Shown: positions 27,635 through 39,980, counted from the stretch's first letter. The stretch: 64,000 bases of DNA from an uncultured Blautia sp. (GCA_900547685.1 URHS01000006.1:4934-68933), one strand, 5' to 3'. The notes: generated from the sequence alone by a model not told the origin. Numbers and translations are program-made.

Positions 27635-28330
27635 CTATACAAGCACCTTTGTACCTGTGAATTTGCCATGAGCAGTATTAACAATGCTATTTTCTTCATT
27701 TAAACCAAATACCAGCATTGGCATTTTATTTTCCATGCACATGATAGAAGCTGTCATATCTACAACTGCCAGCTTTTTGTCAATGACTTCCTGAATGTGA
27801 ACCTCGTCATATTTTTTTGCATTTGGGTTCGTTTTAGGATCACTGTCATAAACACCATCTACAGCTTTTGCAAGGAAAATAGTTTCTGCTTCGATTTCAA
27901 TAGCACGAAGTACAGTAGCTGTATCTGTTGAGAAATAAGGATGTCCTGTTCCGCCTGCCATAAATACAACCATACCTTTTTCAAAGTATTTGTTTGCACG
28001 ATCTTTGGAAAACAGCTTTGTGAAAGAACCGCACTCAAACGGTGTGAGTACACTTGTCTTCATTCCTGCTGCACGGAAAATTTCAGAAACATAAATACAG
28101 TTCATAACTGTTGCCAGCATACCAATTTGATCTGCTTTTGTTCTGTCAATATTCTCGCTGGTACGTCCTCTCCAGAAGTTTCCTCCTCCGATTACAATAC
28201 CAACCTGAATACCTTCTTCTACAAGTACCTTTACCTGTTTTGCAACTTCCATAACGGTAGCTTCATCAAAACCTGTTTTTTTCGGTCCGGCTAAAGCTTC
28301 CCCACTTAATTTCAATAAAATTCGTTTCAT
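27635..28330 (-). CDS. pyrH: UMP kinase
   Basis: Phosphorylates UMP to UDP for pyrimidine nucleotide synthesis. The 231-residue protein begins MKRILLKLSGEALAG and has VIGGGNFWRG, the DQIGMLATVMN region, GTGHPYFSTDTATVLRA and VDGVYDSDPK. I chose ATG 28330, which has AAGGAG upstream; a longer frame reaches 28417 but would begin inside the promoter. A strong promoter lies at 28389-28417. The gene heads the pyrH-frr-uppS-cdsA-dxr-rseP unit; rpsB and tsf are not adjacent here. Confidence 0.97.
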   Translation of the reverse strand: MKRILLKLSGEALAGPKKTGFDEATVMEVAKQVKVLVEEGIQVGIVIGGGNFWRGRTSENIDRTKADQIGMLATVMNCIYVSEIFRAAGMKTSVLTPFECGSFTKLFSKDRANKYFEKGMVVFMAGGTGHPYFSTDTATVLRAIEIEAETIFLAKAVDGVYDSDPKTNPNAKKYDEVHIQEVIDKKLAVVDMTASIMCMENKMPMLVFGLNEENSIVNTAHGKFTGTKVLV

Positions 28331-28388
28331 TGTATAAACTCCTTTATCTCTTAATTCCCGTAACGGCATAAAGTACCGCTTTTCCTTA

Positions 28389-28417
28389 AGTATACCTATA
28401 AAACTCTCCGATTTCAA
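28389..28417 (-). promoter_or_regulatory. Sigma-A promoter of the pyrH unit
   Basis: TTGAAA, 17-bp spacer, TATACT on the minus strand, about 60 bp before the pyrH ATG. Confidence 0.75.
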
Positions 28418-28444
28418 GAAATTTTTCTGAAACTTTCTTTTCCT

Positions 28445-29815
28445 TTATTTTAATCCTGCGAAAAGGCTCCAGTACCCCTGAATAAAAATATAAAATACTA
28501 CAATTGGAAGCACAAATGTAAGATATACTCTCATTTTTTTCGGGAAAGATATACCTTCTCCTGTATTGGCTTCTTTCAGGAAGTTCTCCCAGCCCCAGCC
28601 ATACTTATTCACACAGAATAACAGATAAACCAGTGAACCAAGAGGCAGCATATTATTGCTTACCAAAAAGTCTTCTAAATCCATAATCTGTTTACCTAAG
28701 ATTGTAAAATCGCTCCAGATTGTCATACCGAAAATACAAGGCAGGGACAAAATGAAAATAGCAACTCCATTTATCAAAACTGCCTTTTTCAAACTCCAGT
28801 TCCATAAATCCTGTGCGAAGGAAATAATATTCTGGAATACTGCAATAATCGTAGATAATGCAGCAAAAGTCATAAATAAGAAAAACAGAGAGCCCCAAAG
28901 TCTTCCGCCCTTCATTTCATTAAATACATTTGGAAGTGTAACAAATACGAGTCCCGGTCCTTCTCCCGGATTAATATCAAACGCAAAACAAGCAGGGAAA
29001 ATAATCAGACCTGCAATCAAAGCCACACTTGTATCCAAAATGGTAATATTGATTGCTTCCCCTGTAAGCTTTCTCTCTTTTCCAATATAACTTCCAAAAA
29101 TAGCCAGTGCTCCAATACCTAAACTAAGAGTAAAGAAAGCCTGTCCCATAGCAGCAAAAACCACCTCAGAAATTCCTGACTCTATAAGTTTACCAAAATC
29201 AGGAAGCAAATAAAATTTAAGCCCTTCAGATGCACCCGGAAGCAGGCAGGAATTAATTGCCAATACTACCATGAGCCCTAAAAGCACTACCATCATAATC
29301 TTATTAATACGTTCCACTCCACTTTGCAGTCCCATAGAACATACAAAAAAGCCAATAAGAACAATGACTGCCATCCAAAAAATCATAGTCGGCATATCTG
29401 TAGTAAGTTTTGCAAACTCAGCTCCTACTCCATCAGGGTCAAGTCCTACAAAATCCCCCTTTAGCATTTTTACAAAATATGCCAACATCCATCCACCAAT
29501 GGTGGTATAAAACATCATTAAAAGATAATTTCCCGCCATGCCGAAATAACGGTAAATATGCCACTTTGTTCCCTCTTTTTCCAGAACATTAAAAGATGTT
29601 GCAATACTTTTCTGACTTGCTCTTCCTACGGAGAATTCCATTACCATAATAGGAAGTCCTAAAACAAGTAAAAAAAATAAATAAATTAACACAAACGCTG
29701 CGCCGCCATATTTCCCTGTGATATAAGGAAAGCGCCATACGTTTCCAAGTCCAATGGCACAACCTGCTGAAATCAGGATGAAGCCAATTCGTGAGGAGAA
29801 TTTTTCTCTTTCCAT
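28445..29815 (-). CDS. NSS-family sodium-dependent transporter
   Basis: A 456-residue member of the neurotransmitter:sodium symporter family (LeuT-like), which takes up amino acids or amines with Na+. The N-terminal signature FSSRIGFILISAGCAIGLGN, then WRFPYITGKYGGAAF, is diagnostic. There are about 11 hydrophobic helices. The substrate cannot be read; tyrosine, tryptophan or branched-chain amino acids are possible. It is a single gene with its own promoter, overlapping the 3' end of the next gene. Confidence 0.92.
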   Translation of the reverse strand: MEREKFSSRIGFILISAGCAIGLGNVWRFPYITGKYGGAAFVLIYLFFLLVLGLPIMVMEFSVGRASQKSIATSFNVLEKEGTKWHIYRYFGMAGNYLLMMFYTTIGGWMLAYFVKMLKGDFVGLDPDGVGAEFAKLTTDMPTMIFWMAVIVLIGFFVCSMGLQSGVERINKIMMVVLLGLMVVLAINSCLLPGASEGLKFYLLPDFGKLIESGISEVVFAAMGQAFFTLSLGIGALAIFGSYIGKERKLTGEAINITILDTSVALIAGLIIFPACFAFDINPGEGPGLVFVTLPNVFNEMKGGRLWGSLFFLFMTFAALSTIIAVFQNIISFAQDLWNWSLKKAVLINGVAIFILSLPCIFGMTIWSDFTILGKQIMDLEDFLVSNNMLPLGSLVYLLFCVNKYGWGWENFLKEANTGEGISFPKKMRVYLTFVLPIVVFYIFIQGYWSLFAGLK

Positions 29816-29894
29816 ATTATGTACCTCTTCTTCTTTTTCTTTATCTCACCAAAGCGTTGATGTGCAACGACTTTACAGAGATGATTTTCAGGTA

Positions 29895-29923
29895 ATTATA
29901 ACATGGTTCTTACTTGCTTTCAA
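29895..29923 (-). promoter_or_regulatory. Sigma-A promoter of the NSS transporter
   Basis: TTGAAA, 17-bp spacer, TATAAT on the minus strand. The -35 lies within the last codons of the nucleoid-associated protein gene, so the transporter is transcribed separately. Confidence 0.78.
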
Positions 29924-30932
29924 TACTTCCGATATTTTTAATTAAAACAGAAATCGTTCCATCCGGATTTGTAATAAATTCTATTTTATCTTTGTTGTTA
30001 TATTCCTCCATAGGTATTTTTAACTCAATTCCCGTATCTGTCATTAAATGCTGCTTTGTAAATTTTTTTGTTGTAAGAGGATTTTGAGGTTCTATAGTCG
30101 CCTCAGTAAGATTATATTTTTCCAGCTTCTCCTGAACCTCCTCTTTCATCTGAGGATGTTCTTTGAAGATTTTATCAATCACCACAGGAACCTCCAATCC
30201 ACCCTGTTCTGAAAATTCCTGATTTAAAATACTTTTGGTTTCCATTTGTACTTCAAACTGTTCAGAGTCATGAAAATACTTTTTTTGAACCTCTGTCACA
30301 GCTTTATTCACAATAGCAAGCTTTGTCTTAGAAGATAAAGAACCTTTACACTTTAAAAAACTCTGAGAAAAATAATTAGTCTTTACACCATTTACATCGT
30401 ATTTCTTTTCTACCAGACGAACATACTGAGGAGCCATAAGATCAATCAATGCAGCTTCCGTAAGTTTTTGTGTCTCTCCCGGAAGAATTGCTTTCTGTTT
30501 AATAATATCATTATTATTTCCCCAAGGATCTGAATTTGTCAGATGGGTATATGAAGTCTTATAATTCATTTTTAAAAGTGCCAGATAAAAATGCTGTTCC
30601 ACCTGATACTCTACCACCAACAAATCTGCTGCCGGAATATCAATATTCTGATTCATAAGTATATAAAGTTCTCCCGCAATCTTTTGTGACACTTCCAAAA
30701 ACTTCTCAGAATTCCATTCTTCCACCAATGGAAAAATGGAAGATTCTTCTGTAAAACTACAATTTTTTATCTCATCACTGCTGTCAATTTTAAATATATG
30801 ACTTTTTAAAAAATCGGAAAAATCCGAACCACAATCCAACAACGTATCGGATAATACCGGCACTCCCAATGCAGAGTCCAAAATATGTACCACTGCCTGC
30901 TGAATTTTAATTTCTTCTTTTGATGCCACCAT
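29910..30932 (-). CDS. Nucleoid-associated protein (NdpA/YejK family)
   Basis: A 340-residue protein whose layout matches the 37-kDa nucleoid-associated (NdpA) family: an N-terminal VVHILDSALGVPVLSD, ADLLVVEYQVEQHFYLALLKMNYK, and a C-terminal region with KTSYTHLTN and IELKIPMEEYNNKD. Family members bind DNA; the clostridial members are little studied. It lies 15 bp after the ABC permease gene and may be cotranscribed with it. Confidence 0.8.
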   Translation of the reverse strand: MVASKEEIKIQQAVVHILDSALGVPVLSDTLLDCGSDFSDFLKSHIFKIDSSDEIKNCSFTEESSIFPLVEEWNSEKFLEVSQKIAGELYILMNQNIDIPAADLLVVEYQVEQHFYLALLKMNYKTSYTHLTNSDPWGNNNDIIKQKAILPGETQKLTEAALIDLMAPQYVRLVEKKYDVNGVKTNYFSQSFLKCKGSLSSKTKLAIVNKAVTEVQKKYFHDSEQFEVQMETKSILNQEFSEQGGLEVPVVIDKIFKEHPQMKEEVQEKLEKYNLTEATIEPQNPLTTKKFTKQHLMTDTGIELKIPMEEYNNKDKIEFITNPDGTISVLIKNIGSIESK

Positions 30933-30947
30933 TTCTTTCGTTCCCTT

Positions 30948-32510
30948 CTATATTTCTCTCCCGTTCATCATGCCCTGGCAAGCAATCAGGATAATCACTG
31001 ATACAAGAAAATTCATCACTATGGTAACGGCTGTAACTACTATCTGAAAAATATACAAATCTCTCAATAAGAACCATGTCAAAAAGCCCGCTCCCGTTGC
31101 CGGAATTGCTGCCAGCAAGATAATCAACATTCGAAGAAGATTTTCCAATGCCACACTTGCTTTTGTTTTCATGATTTTTGTAGCCCATAAGGTACCGGAG
31201 ATAAAAATCATTGCATATCCCAATAGCATAAAGAAATATTGCAAAATCGTCAATACCGGCATGCGGTTAAAAATACCTGCAATTAAAATCGCTGTGCCAA
31301 TTAAAATTGAAACTTTAAAATACGCAGGTAAGATGACGTAAATCAGTTTTTTTAAAGGATTTTCCGGTATGAGATAAATCTGATAGTTTTTTAACTCTCC
31401 TAAAAACTCACTGTCATTCAACAAGGTAAAAAGCCATAAAACCATCATGTAGCTAAACATATAAAACCGACTTTTCGGCGCCATTATATAACTTAGTACA
31501 AAATATACTATAATAATGAAAAAATCCTGTTTTCTTAAAAAACTACCTGTTTTTTTCATACTGAGAATATTCTTATAAAAAATTACTCTTGCACCTTCTG
31601 GAAATTCTCCTCTGACCTGTTTTATCTTTCCTTCACTACTAAGAGCATTTCCTCCGTTCGCCTTCACTCTTCGAACATAATTGCTGACTTCTTCCGCATC
31701 CCGTACAGCCTGCTCCACAATATTTCTGGGAAATGTCAGAAATAAAATCACAAAAACAGCATTGGCAATCAATAAAAGGGCTAATCCGATTGCCATACCC
31801 GTATACTCTTTCCCTAAAAACGAGTTTAAAACAAGTTTGCCCCAACCAAAAAAAGGAACATAATAAAATTCTCTGTTTACGGCAAATTTTAAAAATCCAT
31901 TTTTAAAATCATAGCCTGCTGTCTGCATAGATACAAAAAATACAATTCCTGCCGCCGCCAATACCAGTACCACTGCTATGTAATTCCAAATCTTAACTTT
32001 GGGATTTACCAAGGTCCACATATAGATGTAATCCGTCATCAACAAAAAGATGGAACTGATCAAGAAAAAAGTCAGCAGGCATAAAAGAAAATACGGAATT
32101 GGAAAATATCTGCCTATCGATATCATTCCCATGAAAAAACATCCAATCAATCCATATCCCAGCGCACCTTTTAAAGTCTGTATTAAAATAAAAAGATTCG
32201 TCTGCGCCTTTGTATAAGGACCGGAAAAAAAATAAAAAGCATCTGTATCATACAACAGCGCTTTTCGCTTGCTCATTAATGACAACAGCGAAAAAAAGGC
32301 AGTCACGCCTATTCCTGCCAAAATTGCCATGGTAGCTTGCAAATACATAGTTTCAGCTTGATAGGGCACAGAAGACATAAAAATCGTACCTATGAGCACT
32401 CCGTAGATTAAAATCACAAAAATTGCCGCTATCCCCGTTCCCACAGAAGAAAACTGCGCTCTTACAGAACCTTTTATTTTCGTCCGGAATAAATAGAAGA
32501 ACGAATTCAT
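30948..32510 (-). CDS. ABC exporter membrane protein
   Basis: A 520-residue protein with about 12 hydrophobic helices, of the putative ABC-exporter permease type found in clostridia next to a short ATPase. The N-terminus FYLFRTKIKGSVRAQFSS is cytoplasmic and Arg/Lys-rich. A central cytoplasmic loop (REFPEGARVIFYKNILSMKK) separates two membrane halves. Its ATG overlaps the stop of the ATPase gene by 4 bp, so the two form one transporter. The substrate is unknown. Confidence 0.82.
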   Translation of the reverse strand: MNSFFYLFRTKIKGSVRAQFSSVGTGIAAIFVILIYGVLIGTIFMSSVPYQAETMYLQATMAILAGIGVTAFFSLLSLMSKRKALLYDTDAFYFFSGPYTKAQTNLFILIQTLKGALGYGLIGCFFMGMISIGRYFPIPYFLLCLLTFFLISSIFLLMTDYIYMWTLVNPKVKIWNYIAVVLVLAAAGIVFFVSMQTAGYDFKNGFLKFAVNREFYYVPFFGWGKLVLNSFLGKEYTGMAIGLALLLIANAVFVILFLTFPRNIVEQAVRDAEEVSNYVRRVKANGGNALSSEGKIKQVRGEFPEGARVIFYKNILSMKKTGSFLRKQDFFIIIVYFVLSYIMAPKSRFYMFSYMMVLWLFTLLNDSEFLGELKNYQIYLIPENPLKKLIYVILPAYFKVSILIGTAILIAGIFNRMPVLTILQYFFMLLGYAMIFISGTLWATKIMKTKASVALENLLRMLIILLAAIPATGAGFLTWFLLRDLYIFQIVVTAVTIVMNFLVSVIILIACQGMMNGREI

Positions 32511-33211
32511 GCTTCTCCCTCCTTTGTAGTTTCAAAAAAGATTTCTTTTAAAGTTTCTTCTCCTGCATCTTTTTTATTTATTGCTCTTATAATTTCTCCT
32601 TTGTCCATAATATAAGCCCTGTCCCATATATCATTTACAATGTCAATGATATGAGTACTGATAAGAATTGCTGTGCCCTCTGCCCGAAGCTGCCTGAAAA
32701 GCTCCAAGACCTCTTCTATACTGGCCGGATCCAGTCCTACCATAGGTTCATCCACCAGCAGCGCTTTAGGCTCAATGATAAATGCCAAAATCATGCTTAA
32801 TTTCTGACGCATTCCTTTGCTTAACTCTTTTGCTAATTTTTTTCTGTTTTCTGTCATTTTAAACGCTTCCAGATACTTATCCGCTATTTCTTTATAATGC
32901 TTTACACGATATGCCCTGCCAATAAACTCTATGGTTTCATCTACGGTGAGAACATCATACAACATAGGAATTTCCGGTACATAGCTAAAACATTTCTTCG
33001 CTTCAATGGTATTGTTTGGATGTCCGCAGATCAGAATTTCTCCCTCATAATTTAAAAGATTCGCAATACTTTTAATCGTTGTAGATTTCCCTGCCCCATT
33101 CGGTCCTAAAAGAATGGTAATCTCTCCCGGTCTTGCACAAAGAGAAACATCTTTTACCGCAGGTTTTTCCAATACATTATATGATTTTGTCAAATTTCTA
33201 ACTTCTATCAT
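32507..33211 (-). CDS. ABC transporter ATP-binding protein
   Basis: A 234-residue ATPase with Walker A GPNGAGKST, Q-loop replaced by the family's YVPEIPMLYDVLTV, signature LSKGMRQKLS, Walker B ALLVDEPMVGLDP and switch His in ISTHIID. The LSKGM form is typical of exporter ATPases (CcmA/NatA class). It is translationally coupled to the permease downstream and has its own promoter at 33246-33274. Confidence 0.94.
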   Translation of the reverse strand: MIEVRNLTKSYNVLEKPAVKDVSLCARPGEITILLGPNGAGKSTTIKSIANLLNYEGEILICGHPNNTIEAKKCFSYVPEIPMLYDVLTVDETIEFIGRAYRVKHYKEIADKYLEAFKMTENRKKLAKELSKGMRQKLSMILAFIIEPKALLVDEPMVGLDPASIEEVLELFRQLRAEGTAILISTHIIDIVNDIWDRAYIMDKGEIIRAINKKDAGEETLKEIFFETTKEGEA

Positions 33212-33245
33212 TTACCTTTCCTCCCAGACCTGATTAATTTAGTAT

Positions 33246-33274
33246 AGTATAGCATAAAAGTTTTTTAGGGTAAA
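33246..33274 (-). promoter_or_regulatory. Promoter of the ABC exporter
   Basis: TTTACC, 17-bp spacer, TATACT on the minus strand, 35 bp before the ATPase start. Divergent from the carB promoter. Confidence 0.6.
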
Positions 33275-33292
33275 GAAAATCTTATTATTTCC

Positions 33293-33322
33293 TTGCTTAA
33301 CAATCGCTCTTTATGCTATACT
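33293..33322 (+). promoter_or_regulatory. Promoter of carB
   Basis: TTGCTT, 18-bp spacer, TATACT on the plus strand, 50 bp before the carB ATG. I see no PyrR attenuator in the short leader. Confidence 0.6.
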
Positions 33323-33372
33323 TTATTATGTATGTAAAGTCATAAAAAAATATATATAAATGGAGGTTCTTT

Positions 33373-36591
<3,219 letters not shown>

Positions 36592-36613
36592 TACAATATC
36601 ATTCACTAAAAAA

Positions 36614-36648
36614 GGAGTTATCGCCTTTAAAGCGGTAGCTCCTTTTTT
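36614..36648 (+). terminator. Terminator of carB
   Basis: GGAGTTATCGC and GCGGTAGCTCC pair over 11 bp with a 7-base loop and are followed by TTTTTT. Confidence 0.9.
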
Positions 36649-36659
36649 CTAGTTAGTAA

Positions 36660-37625
36660 CTAAAAATTTTCCAAATAATACGCTTCTGCTTCATCCAATT
36701 CCTGAATGTAAGAAGATATATCTTCATCTGATATTTCAGTATATACAACTTCATCTAAAAATGCTCGAGTATATTCATAGGGTGTCTCATAAGTCTTATC
36801 CTTTATTTTATCTTTTCCATTTTGGAAGTCCTTATATTTTTCAAGTGAAAGTTTATCTCTTGTCATTTTTTCTTTGATATAATCTCTGCTCTTCTCTAAA
36901 CATTCTTCCATAGTTGTCCCATACTCTTTACAAATAGCTTCATATTCCGGGTAATCTTCCTGTTCATTAAAGTCTTCCATTATTTTCTTTATCCGTTCCT
37001 CCACTTCTTTTTCTGAAACTTCATAACCGGATTTTTTAGCATATTCGTATATCTTTTGATTTTCTACGCTGCTTTTTCTCACTTTAGAAATGGCCTCTTC
37101 TTCCGTATCTCCTGTCTTCTCCATTGTATTTACAACACCACTTGCAAAGGAAAATTTTGTATCATAAGTTTTAAAGTCTTTTCCTATTTCCAAAGTTCTT
37201 TTTAATACATCTTTGTCTATCCTTATCTCTCTTTTTACATCAATGTTAAAATCAATATCTACATAGTCCAGAATAAAATCTGCATTTCCATAAACGTCTC
37301 CATTCTCTGTTTCCAGATACCATTTCTCACCTTTTGGAAAGAAATAGAAAATATCCTTTGTTTCATCTTCGTAGATAAAGGAGACGGGATAATAGTCTTC
37401 TCCTCTATGAGGTGCTTTCTTCTGGTCTTTTTCCGGCACAGCTCCTTCCATATTTTCAATGAAATCGGATAACTTTTTATACTCTTCCGGTTTTGATTTT
37501 ATACTTCCCATTTGAAACTTGGCTATTTTTTCTTCGGGAATTTCAATCTGTGAGGGTTCTTTTTCGCTGCTGCATCCCCCAAGCAATATTCCGCACAAAA
37601 AAATGTATATACCATATTTCTTCAT
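36660..37625 (-). CDS. Lipoprotein with SurA-like helical domain
   Basis: A 321-residue lipoprotein. The signal peptide MKKYGIYIFLCGILLGGCSS has the lipobox LGGC, so it should be anchored outside the membrane. Residues about 25-125 read like a small beta domain (FIYEDETKDIFYFFPKGEKW). The C-terminal part is acidic and helical (AKKSGYEVSEKEVEERIKKI) and looks like the N-terminal chaperone part of SurA/PrsA, without a rotamase domain. Specific function unknown. It is a single gene with its own promoter at 37674-37702. Confidence 0.78.
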   Translation of the reverse strand: MKKYGIYIFLCGILLGGCSSEKEPSQIEIPEEKIAKFQMGSIKSKPEEYKKLSDFIENMEGAVPEKDQKKAPHRGEDYYPVSFIYEDETKDIFYFFPKGEKWYLETENGDVYGNADFILDYVDIDFNIDVKREIRIDKDVLKRTLEIGKDFKTYDTKFSFASGVVNTMEKTGDTEEEAISKVRKSSVENQKIYEYAKKSGYEVSEKEVEERIKKIMEDFNEQEDYPEYEAICKEYGTTMEECLEKSRDYIKEKMTRDKLSLEKYKDFQNGKDKIKDKTYETPYEYTRAFLDEVVYTEISDEDISSYIQELDEAEAYYLENF

Positions 37626-37673
37626 TCCTACCGCCCCTTTCTTCTTCTACTACACGACCTTTTTGTTATGTAT

Positions 37674-37702
37674 ATAATATCTGAAAGAAAGGCTCTACGC
37701 AA
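37674..37702 (-). promoter_or_regulatory. Promoter of the lipoprotein gene
   Basis: TTGCGT, 17-bp spacer, TATTAT on the minus strand, about 50 bp upstream of the start. Confidence 0.55.
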
Positions 37703-37727
37703 TTAAAATAATTATATTTTAGAAATA

Positions 37728-37796
37728 TAAAAGAAAAAGGCTGTCACATTAAGCAGAAATCTGGAATATTCATACATATTCTCGATATGCACTTAA
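37728..37796 (-). terminator. Terminator after lysO
   Basis: On the minus strand CATTAAG and CTTAATG, extended by partial pairing of GGTGTTG with TGACAGCC, form a long-looped stem followed by TTTTTCTTTT. It lies just past the lysO stop. Confidence 0.6.
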
Positions 37797-37819
37797 TGCA
37801 ACACCCTCTCTTTATTCAT

Positions 37820-38422
37820 TTAAAATTTTAGTTGATAACATAAAGGAATTAATACCGGTACTACCGCAGAGCATAAAACTCCGTTAATTACCGATAAGAC
37901 TACCGTTTCCTCATTTGTATATTTCATCATCATAGGAAGTGTGGTATCTTCACTTGTAGCCGCTGCCGGAGCGATACAGGAATAATAATTAAAGTGTTTT
38001 GCAATAAAAGGAATTGTAAAAAACGAAAAAATTTCCCGCATTAGATTGCTTAAAAAAGCAATACTGCCAAGCTGTGCTCCCGCCAGATTTCCCACTGTAA
38101 CACCTGCAAGGCTGTACCAGCCCAAACCGCTTACCACAGAAGTGCTCTCACCTATATTATACTTTGTTATCATACTGAGAATCACCCCTCCCAGAAGTGT
38201 TCCCACAATAATTCCCGCCGGAATAATCAATATTTTCACATGATATTCTTTTATCTTTTTAATAATTCCTTTGTGAAGACCAATGCTCATTCCCACGGAA
38301 AACATCAAAAGATATAAAACCACATCCTTATTTGATACCAGTGTATCCAGTAAAAAATTCTGCACATCCAAAGTACCCACAAGGACACCTAAAACCAATG
38401 CTAAAACTGCTAAAATTACCAT
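37820..38422 (-). CDS. lysO: LysO-family lysine exporter, C-terminal part as separate gene
   Basis: A 200-residue membrane protein matching the C-terminal part of LysO (DUF340), which exports lysine. Motifs are LMFSVGMSIGLHKGI, GVTVGNLAGAQLGSIAFLSN, LMREIFSFF and the conserved PAAATSEDTTLPMMMKY. Six to seven helices are visible. It starts (ATG 38422) 3 bp after the stop of the gene encoding the N-terminal part. In E. coli both parts are one ~300-residue protein; here they are two genes, so the transporter probably assembles from two subunits. Confidence 0.85.
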   Translation of the reverse strand: MVILAVLALVLGVLVGTLDVQNFLLDTLVSNKDVVLYLLMFSVGMSIGLHKGIIKKIKEYHVKILIIPAGIIVGTLLGGVILSMITKYNIGESTSVVSGLGWYSLAGVTVGNLAGAQLGSIAFLSNLMREIFSFFTIPFIAKHFNYYSCIAPAAATSEDTTLPMMMKYTNEETVVLSVINGVLCSAVVPVLIPLCYQLKF

Positions 38423-38425
38423 AAG

Positions 38426-38710
38426 TCAATCCTTTTCTTTTTTTCTTTTGTCATCCATAAAACGCTTTGTTAAAATAAATACCAGTATTACGGAACATAC
38501 GGAAGGCACAAGGAAAAACAAAAAACTTTCCCATCCTAATGTAAAGAGTTTATCAAAAAAATGCTCATCTTTTCCCAGCATAACGCCCATAGAAAAAATC
38601 AATGACAAGGTACACATAATCTGAAAAATCTCATTTGCTTTCTTATACTTTGGAGGCAAAAACCTGTTTCCAATGCATATTCCGATACACATAATGACTA
38701 AAATCAGCAC
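38426..38710 (-). CDS. LysO-family lysine exporter, N-terminal part as separate gene
   Basis: A 94-residue membrane protein with three helices (MLILVIMCIGICIGNRFLP, ANEIFQIMCTLSLIFSMGVM, FLFFLVPSVCSVILVFIL), equal to the N-terminal part of LysO. It starts at GTG 38710 after GGAAGGAAGATGAAAT. It ends in a short charged tail and a real stop, and the next gene has its own ATG. This therefore looks like a natural split and not a frameshift. Confidence 0.82.
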   Translation of the reverse strand: MLILVIMCIGICIGNRFLPPKYKKANEIFQIMCTLSLIFSMGVMLGKDEHFFDKLFTLGWESFLFFLVPSVCSVILVFILTKRFMDDKRKKEKD

Positions 38711-38746
38711 ATTTCATCTTCCTTCCTTTTTACTTCTCAATGCGAC

Positions 38747-38775
38747 AATTTACCACATTATAGTTTGATTGTCAA
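38747..38775 (-). promoter_or_regulatory. Promoter of the lysO pair
   Basis: TTGACA, 17-bp spacer, TAAATT on the minus strand, 36 bp before the GTG. No lysine riboswitch fits in the short leader. Confidence 0.5.
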
Positions 38776-38781
38776 GTATTC

Positions 38782-39441
38782 TCAAGCACCGAAAATTGCC
38801 CCTAATTCTCGTGTGCTGTCAACAATTTTTACAGCTCCTGCCTGTTGCAATTCCTGAAAATCACCATAGCCATAAGTAACTCCTATACAGGAAATTCCTG
38901 CTGTTTTTGCTCCTAAAACATCATGATGGCGGTCTCCAATCATAATGGCAGACTCTCTCTTTTCAGAAAATCCCAATTCCTTTAAAACTTCTTCAATAAC
39001 TTCTGCTTTTGTCATTTTAGGCTTTGCAATATCACTTCCCTTGATAACCTGAAAATAAGAAGTCAACGAAAAGTGATTTAAAACTGTTTTTACCATAGAG
39101 TCCGGCTTGGAAGATGCTACTGCAAGGATATATCCCTTCTCTTTTAACTTTTTCAATACTTCTTCAATTCCTTCATAAGGCTTATTTTCAAATATTCCAA
39201 CAGGCAGATAACGTTCCCGGTAATATTTCACCGCTTCCTCCGCTTCTGCTCCTGAAAGCCCTGCATAAGCCATAAACTGCTCTAATAAAGGAGGACCTAC
39301 AAACACCTCCAACTTCTTTAAATCCTGTGCCAGTTCTCTCTTATTCAGCTTTTCTAAAGCATACTGCACACACTTTGTAATTCCTTCCCCTGATGCAGTT
39401 AAAGTGCCGTCTAAATCAAATAATAATGCCCGATATTCCAA
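38782..39441 (-). CDS. HAD-superfamily phosphatase (phosphoglycolate phosphatase-like)
   Basis: A 219-residue HAD-IA hydrolase. Motif I is FDLDGTLTASGEGI with the nucleophile Asp, motif II VASSKPD, motif III Lys in KPKMTKAEV, and motif IV IGDRHHDVLGAKTAG. The alpha-helical cap is of the C1 type. Similar proteins are called phosphoglycolate phosphatase or 5'-nucleotidase; the true substrate is unknown. It lies 4 bp after the NuoE-like gene. Confidence 0.88.
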   Translation of the reverse strand: MEYRALLFDLDGTLTASGEGITKCVQYALEKLNKRELAQDLKKLEVFVGPPLLEQFMAYAGLSGAEAEEAVKYYRERYLPVGIFENKPYEGIEEVLKKLKEKGYILAVASSKPDSMVKTVLNHFSLTSYFQVIKGSDIAKPKMTKAEVIEEVLKELGFSEKRESAIMIGDRHHDVLGAKTAGISCIGVTYGYGDFQELQQAGAVKIVDSTRELGAIFGA

Positions 39442-39445
39442 TTTT

Positions 39446-39910
39446 TTATCTCCTTTTTTCTAATAATGATACCGCTTTTTCTTTTGTTAAATTGGTGTAT
39501 AACTCCCCATCTAAAAGCATATTTGGAGAAGTTCTGCATTGTTTTAAACAATTTCTCGTAGTCAAATAAAAACTCCCATCTGCTGATATACCGTCTTTTG
39601 AAATTCCAAATTTTTTCTTTACCGCCTCTAAAATTTTCATGCTGTTCTTACATTGACAGCTTTTCCCTGTACATAAAACTACTTCATGAGAATAAGCAGC
39701 CTCTTTTAAACTTGGATAGCGTTTAATAATACAGGATAAAACTGACTGTTTCACTCCCAATGATTTTGCTGCCTCTTCCTGTACATTCATACTAATACAG
39801 CCTTCTGTTTCCTGTATTTCCCGAAGCATAGCAACTATATTTTCCTGTTCCTGTGGATTTCTTTGTCCGCTGTAATAATCTATAATTTCTCTGATTTCTT
39901 CTTTCATCAT
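39446..39910 (-). CDS. NuoE-like thioredoxin-fold [2Fe-2S] protein
   Basis: A 154-residue protein with the NADH dehydrogenase 24-kDa (NuoE/HydC) pattern: an N-terminal helical domain (QEQENIVAMLREIQETEGCI), then CTGKSCQCKNS and, 40 residues later, TTRNCLKQCRTSPNM. The four Cys for the [2Fe-2S] cluster are present. NuoE homologues partner with flavin subunits in electron-bifurcating hydrogenases or formate dehydrogenases, but no such subunit lies here, and its neighbour is a HAD phosphatase. So it is an orphan subunit. Confidence 0.8.
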   Translation of the reverse strand: MMKEEIREIIDYYSGQRNPQEQENIVAMLREIQETEGCISMNVQEEAAKSLGVKQSVLSCIIKRYPSLKEAAYSHEVVLCTGKSCQCKNSMKILEAVKKKFGISKDGISADGSFYLTTRNCLKQCRTSPNMLLDGELYTNLTKEKAVSLLEKRR

Positions 39911-39942
39911 TTAAAACCTCCATTTAGATATTTTTCCTCTAT

Positions 39943-39971
39943 ATTCTATCATGCAAAAAATAACCTGCCAA
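39943..39971 (-). promoter_or_regulatory. Promoter of the NuoE-like/HAD unit
   Basis: TTGGCA, 17-bp spacer, TAGAAT on the minus strand. Confidence 0.5.
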
Positions 39972-39980
39972 TATTTTTTC

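Noticed and set aside
33323..33372. Pyrimidine attenuator or riboswitch before carB
   Set aside because: The leader is about 50 bases, with no anti-terminator/terminator pair.
38426..38710. LysO split as a frameshift
   Set aside because: The first part ends in a charged tail with its own stop and the second has its own ATG 3 bp later, unlike a simple indel.
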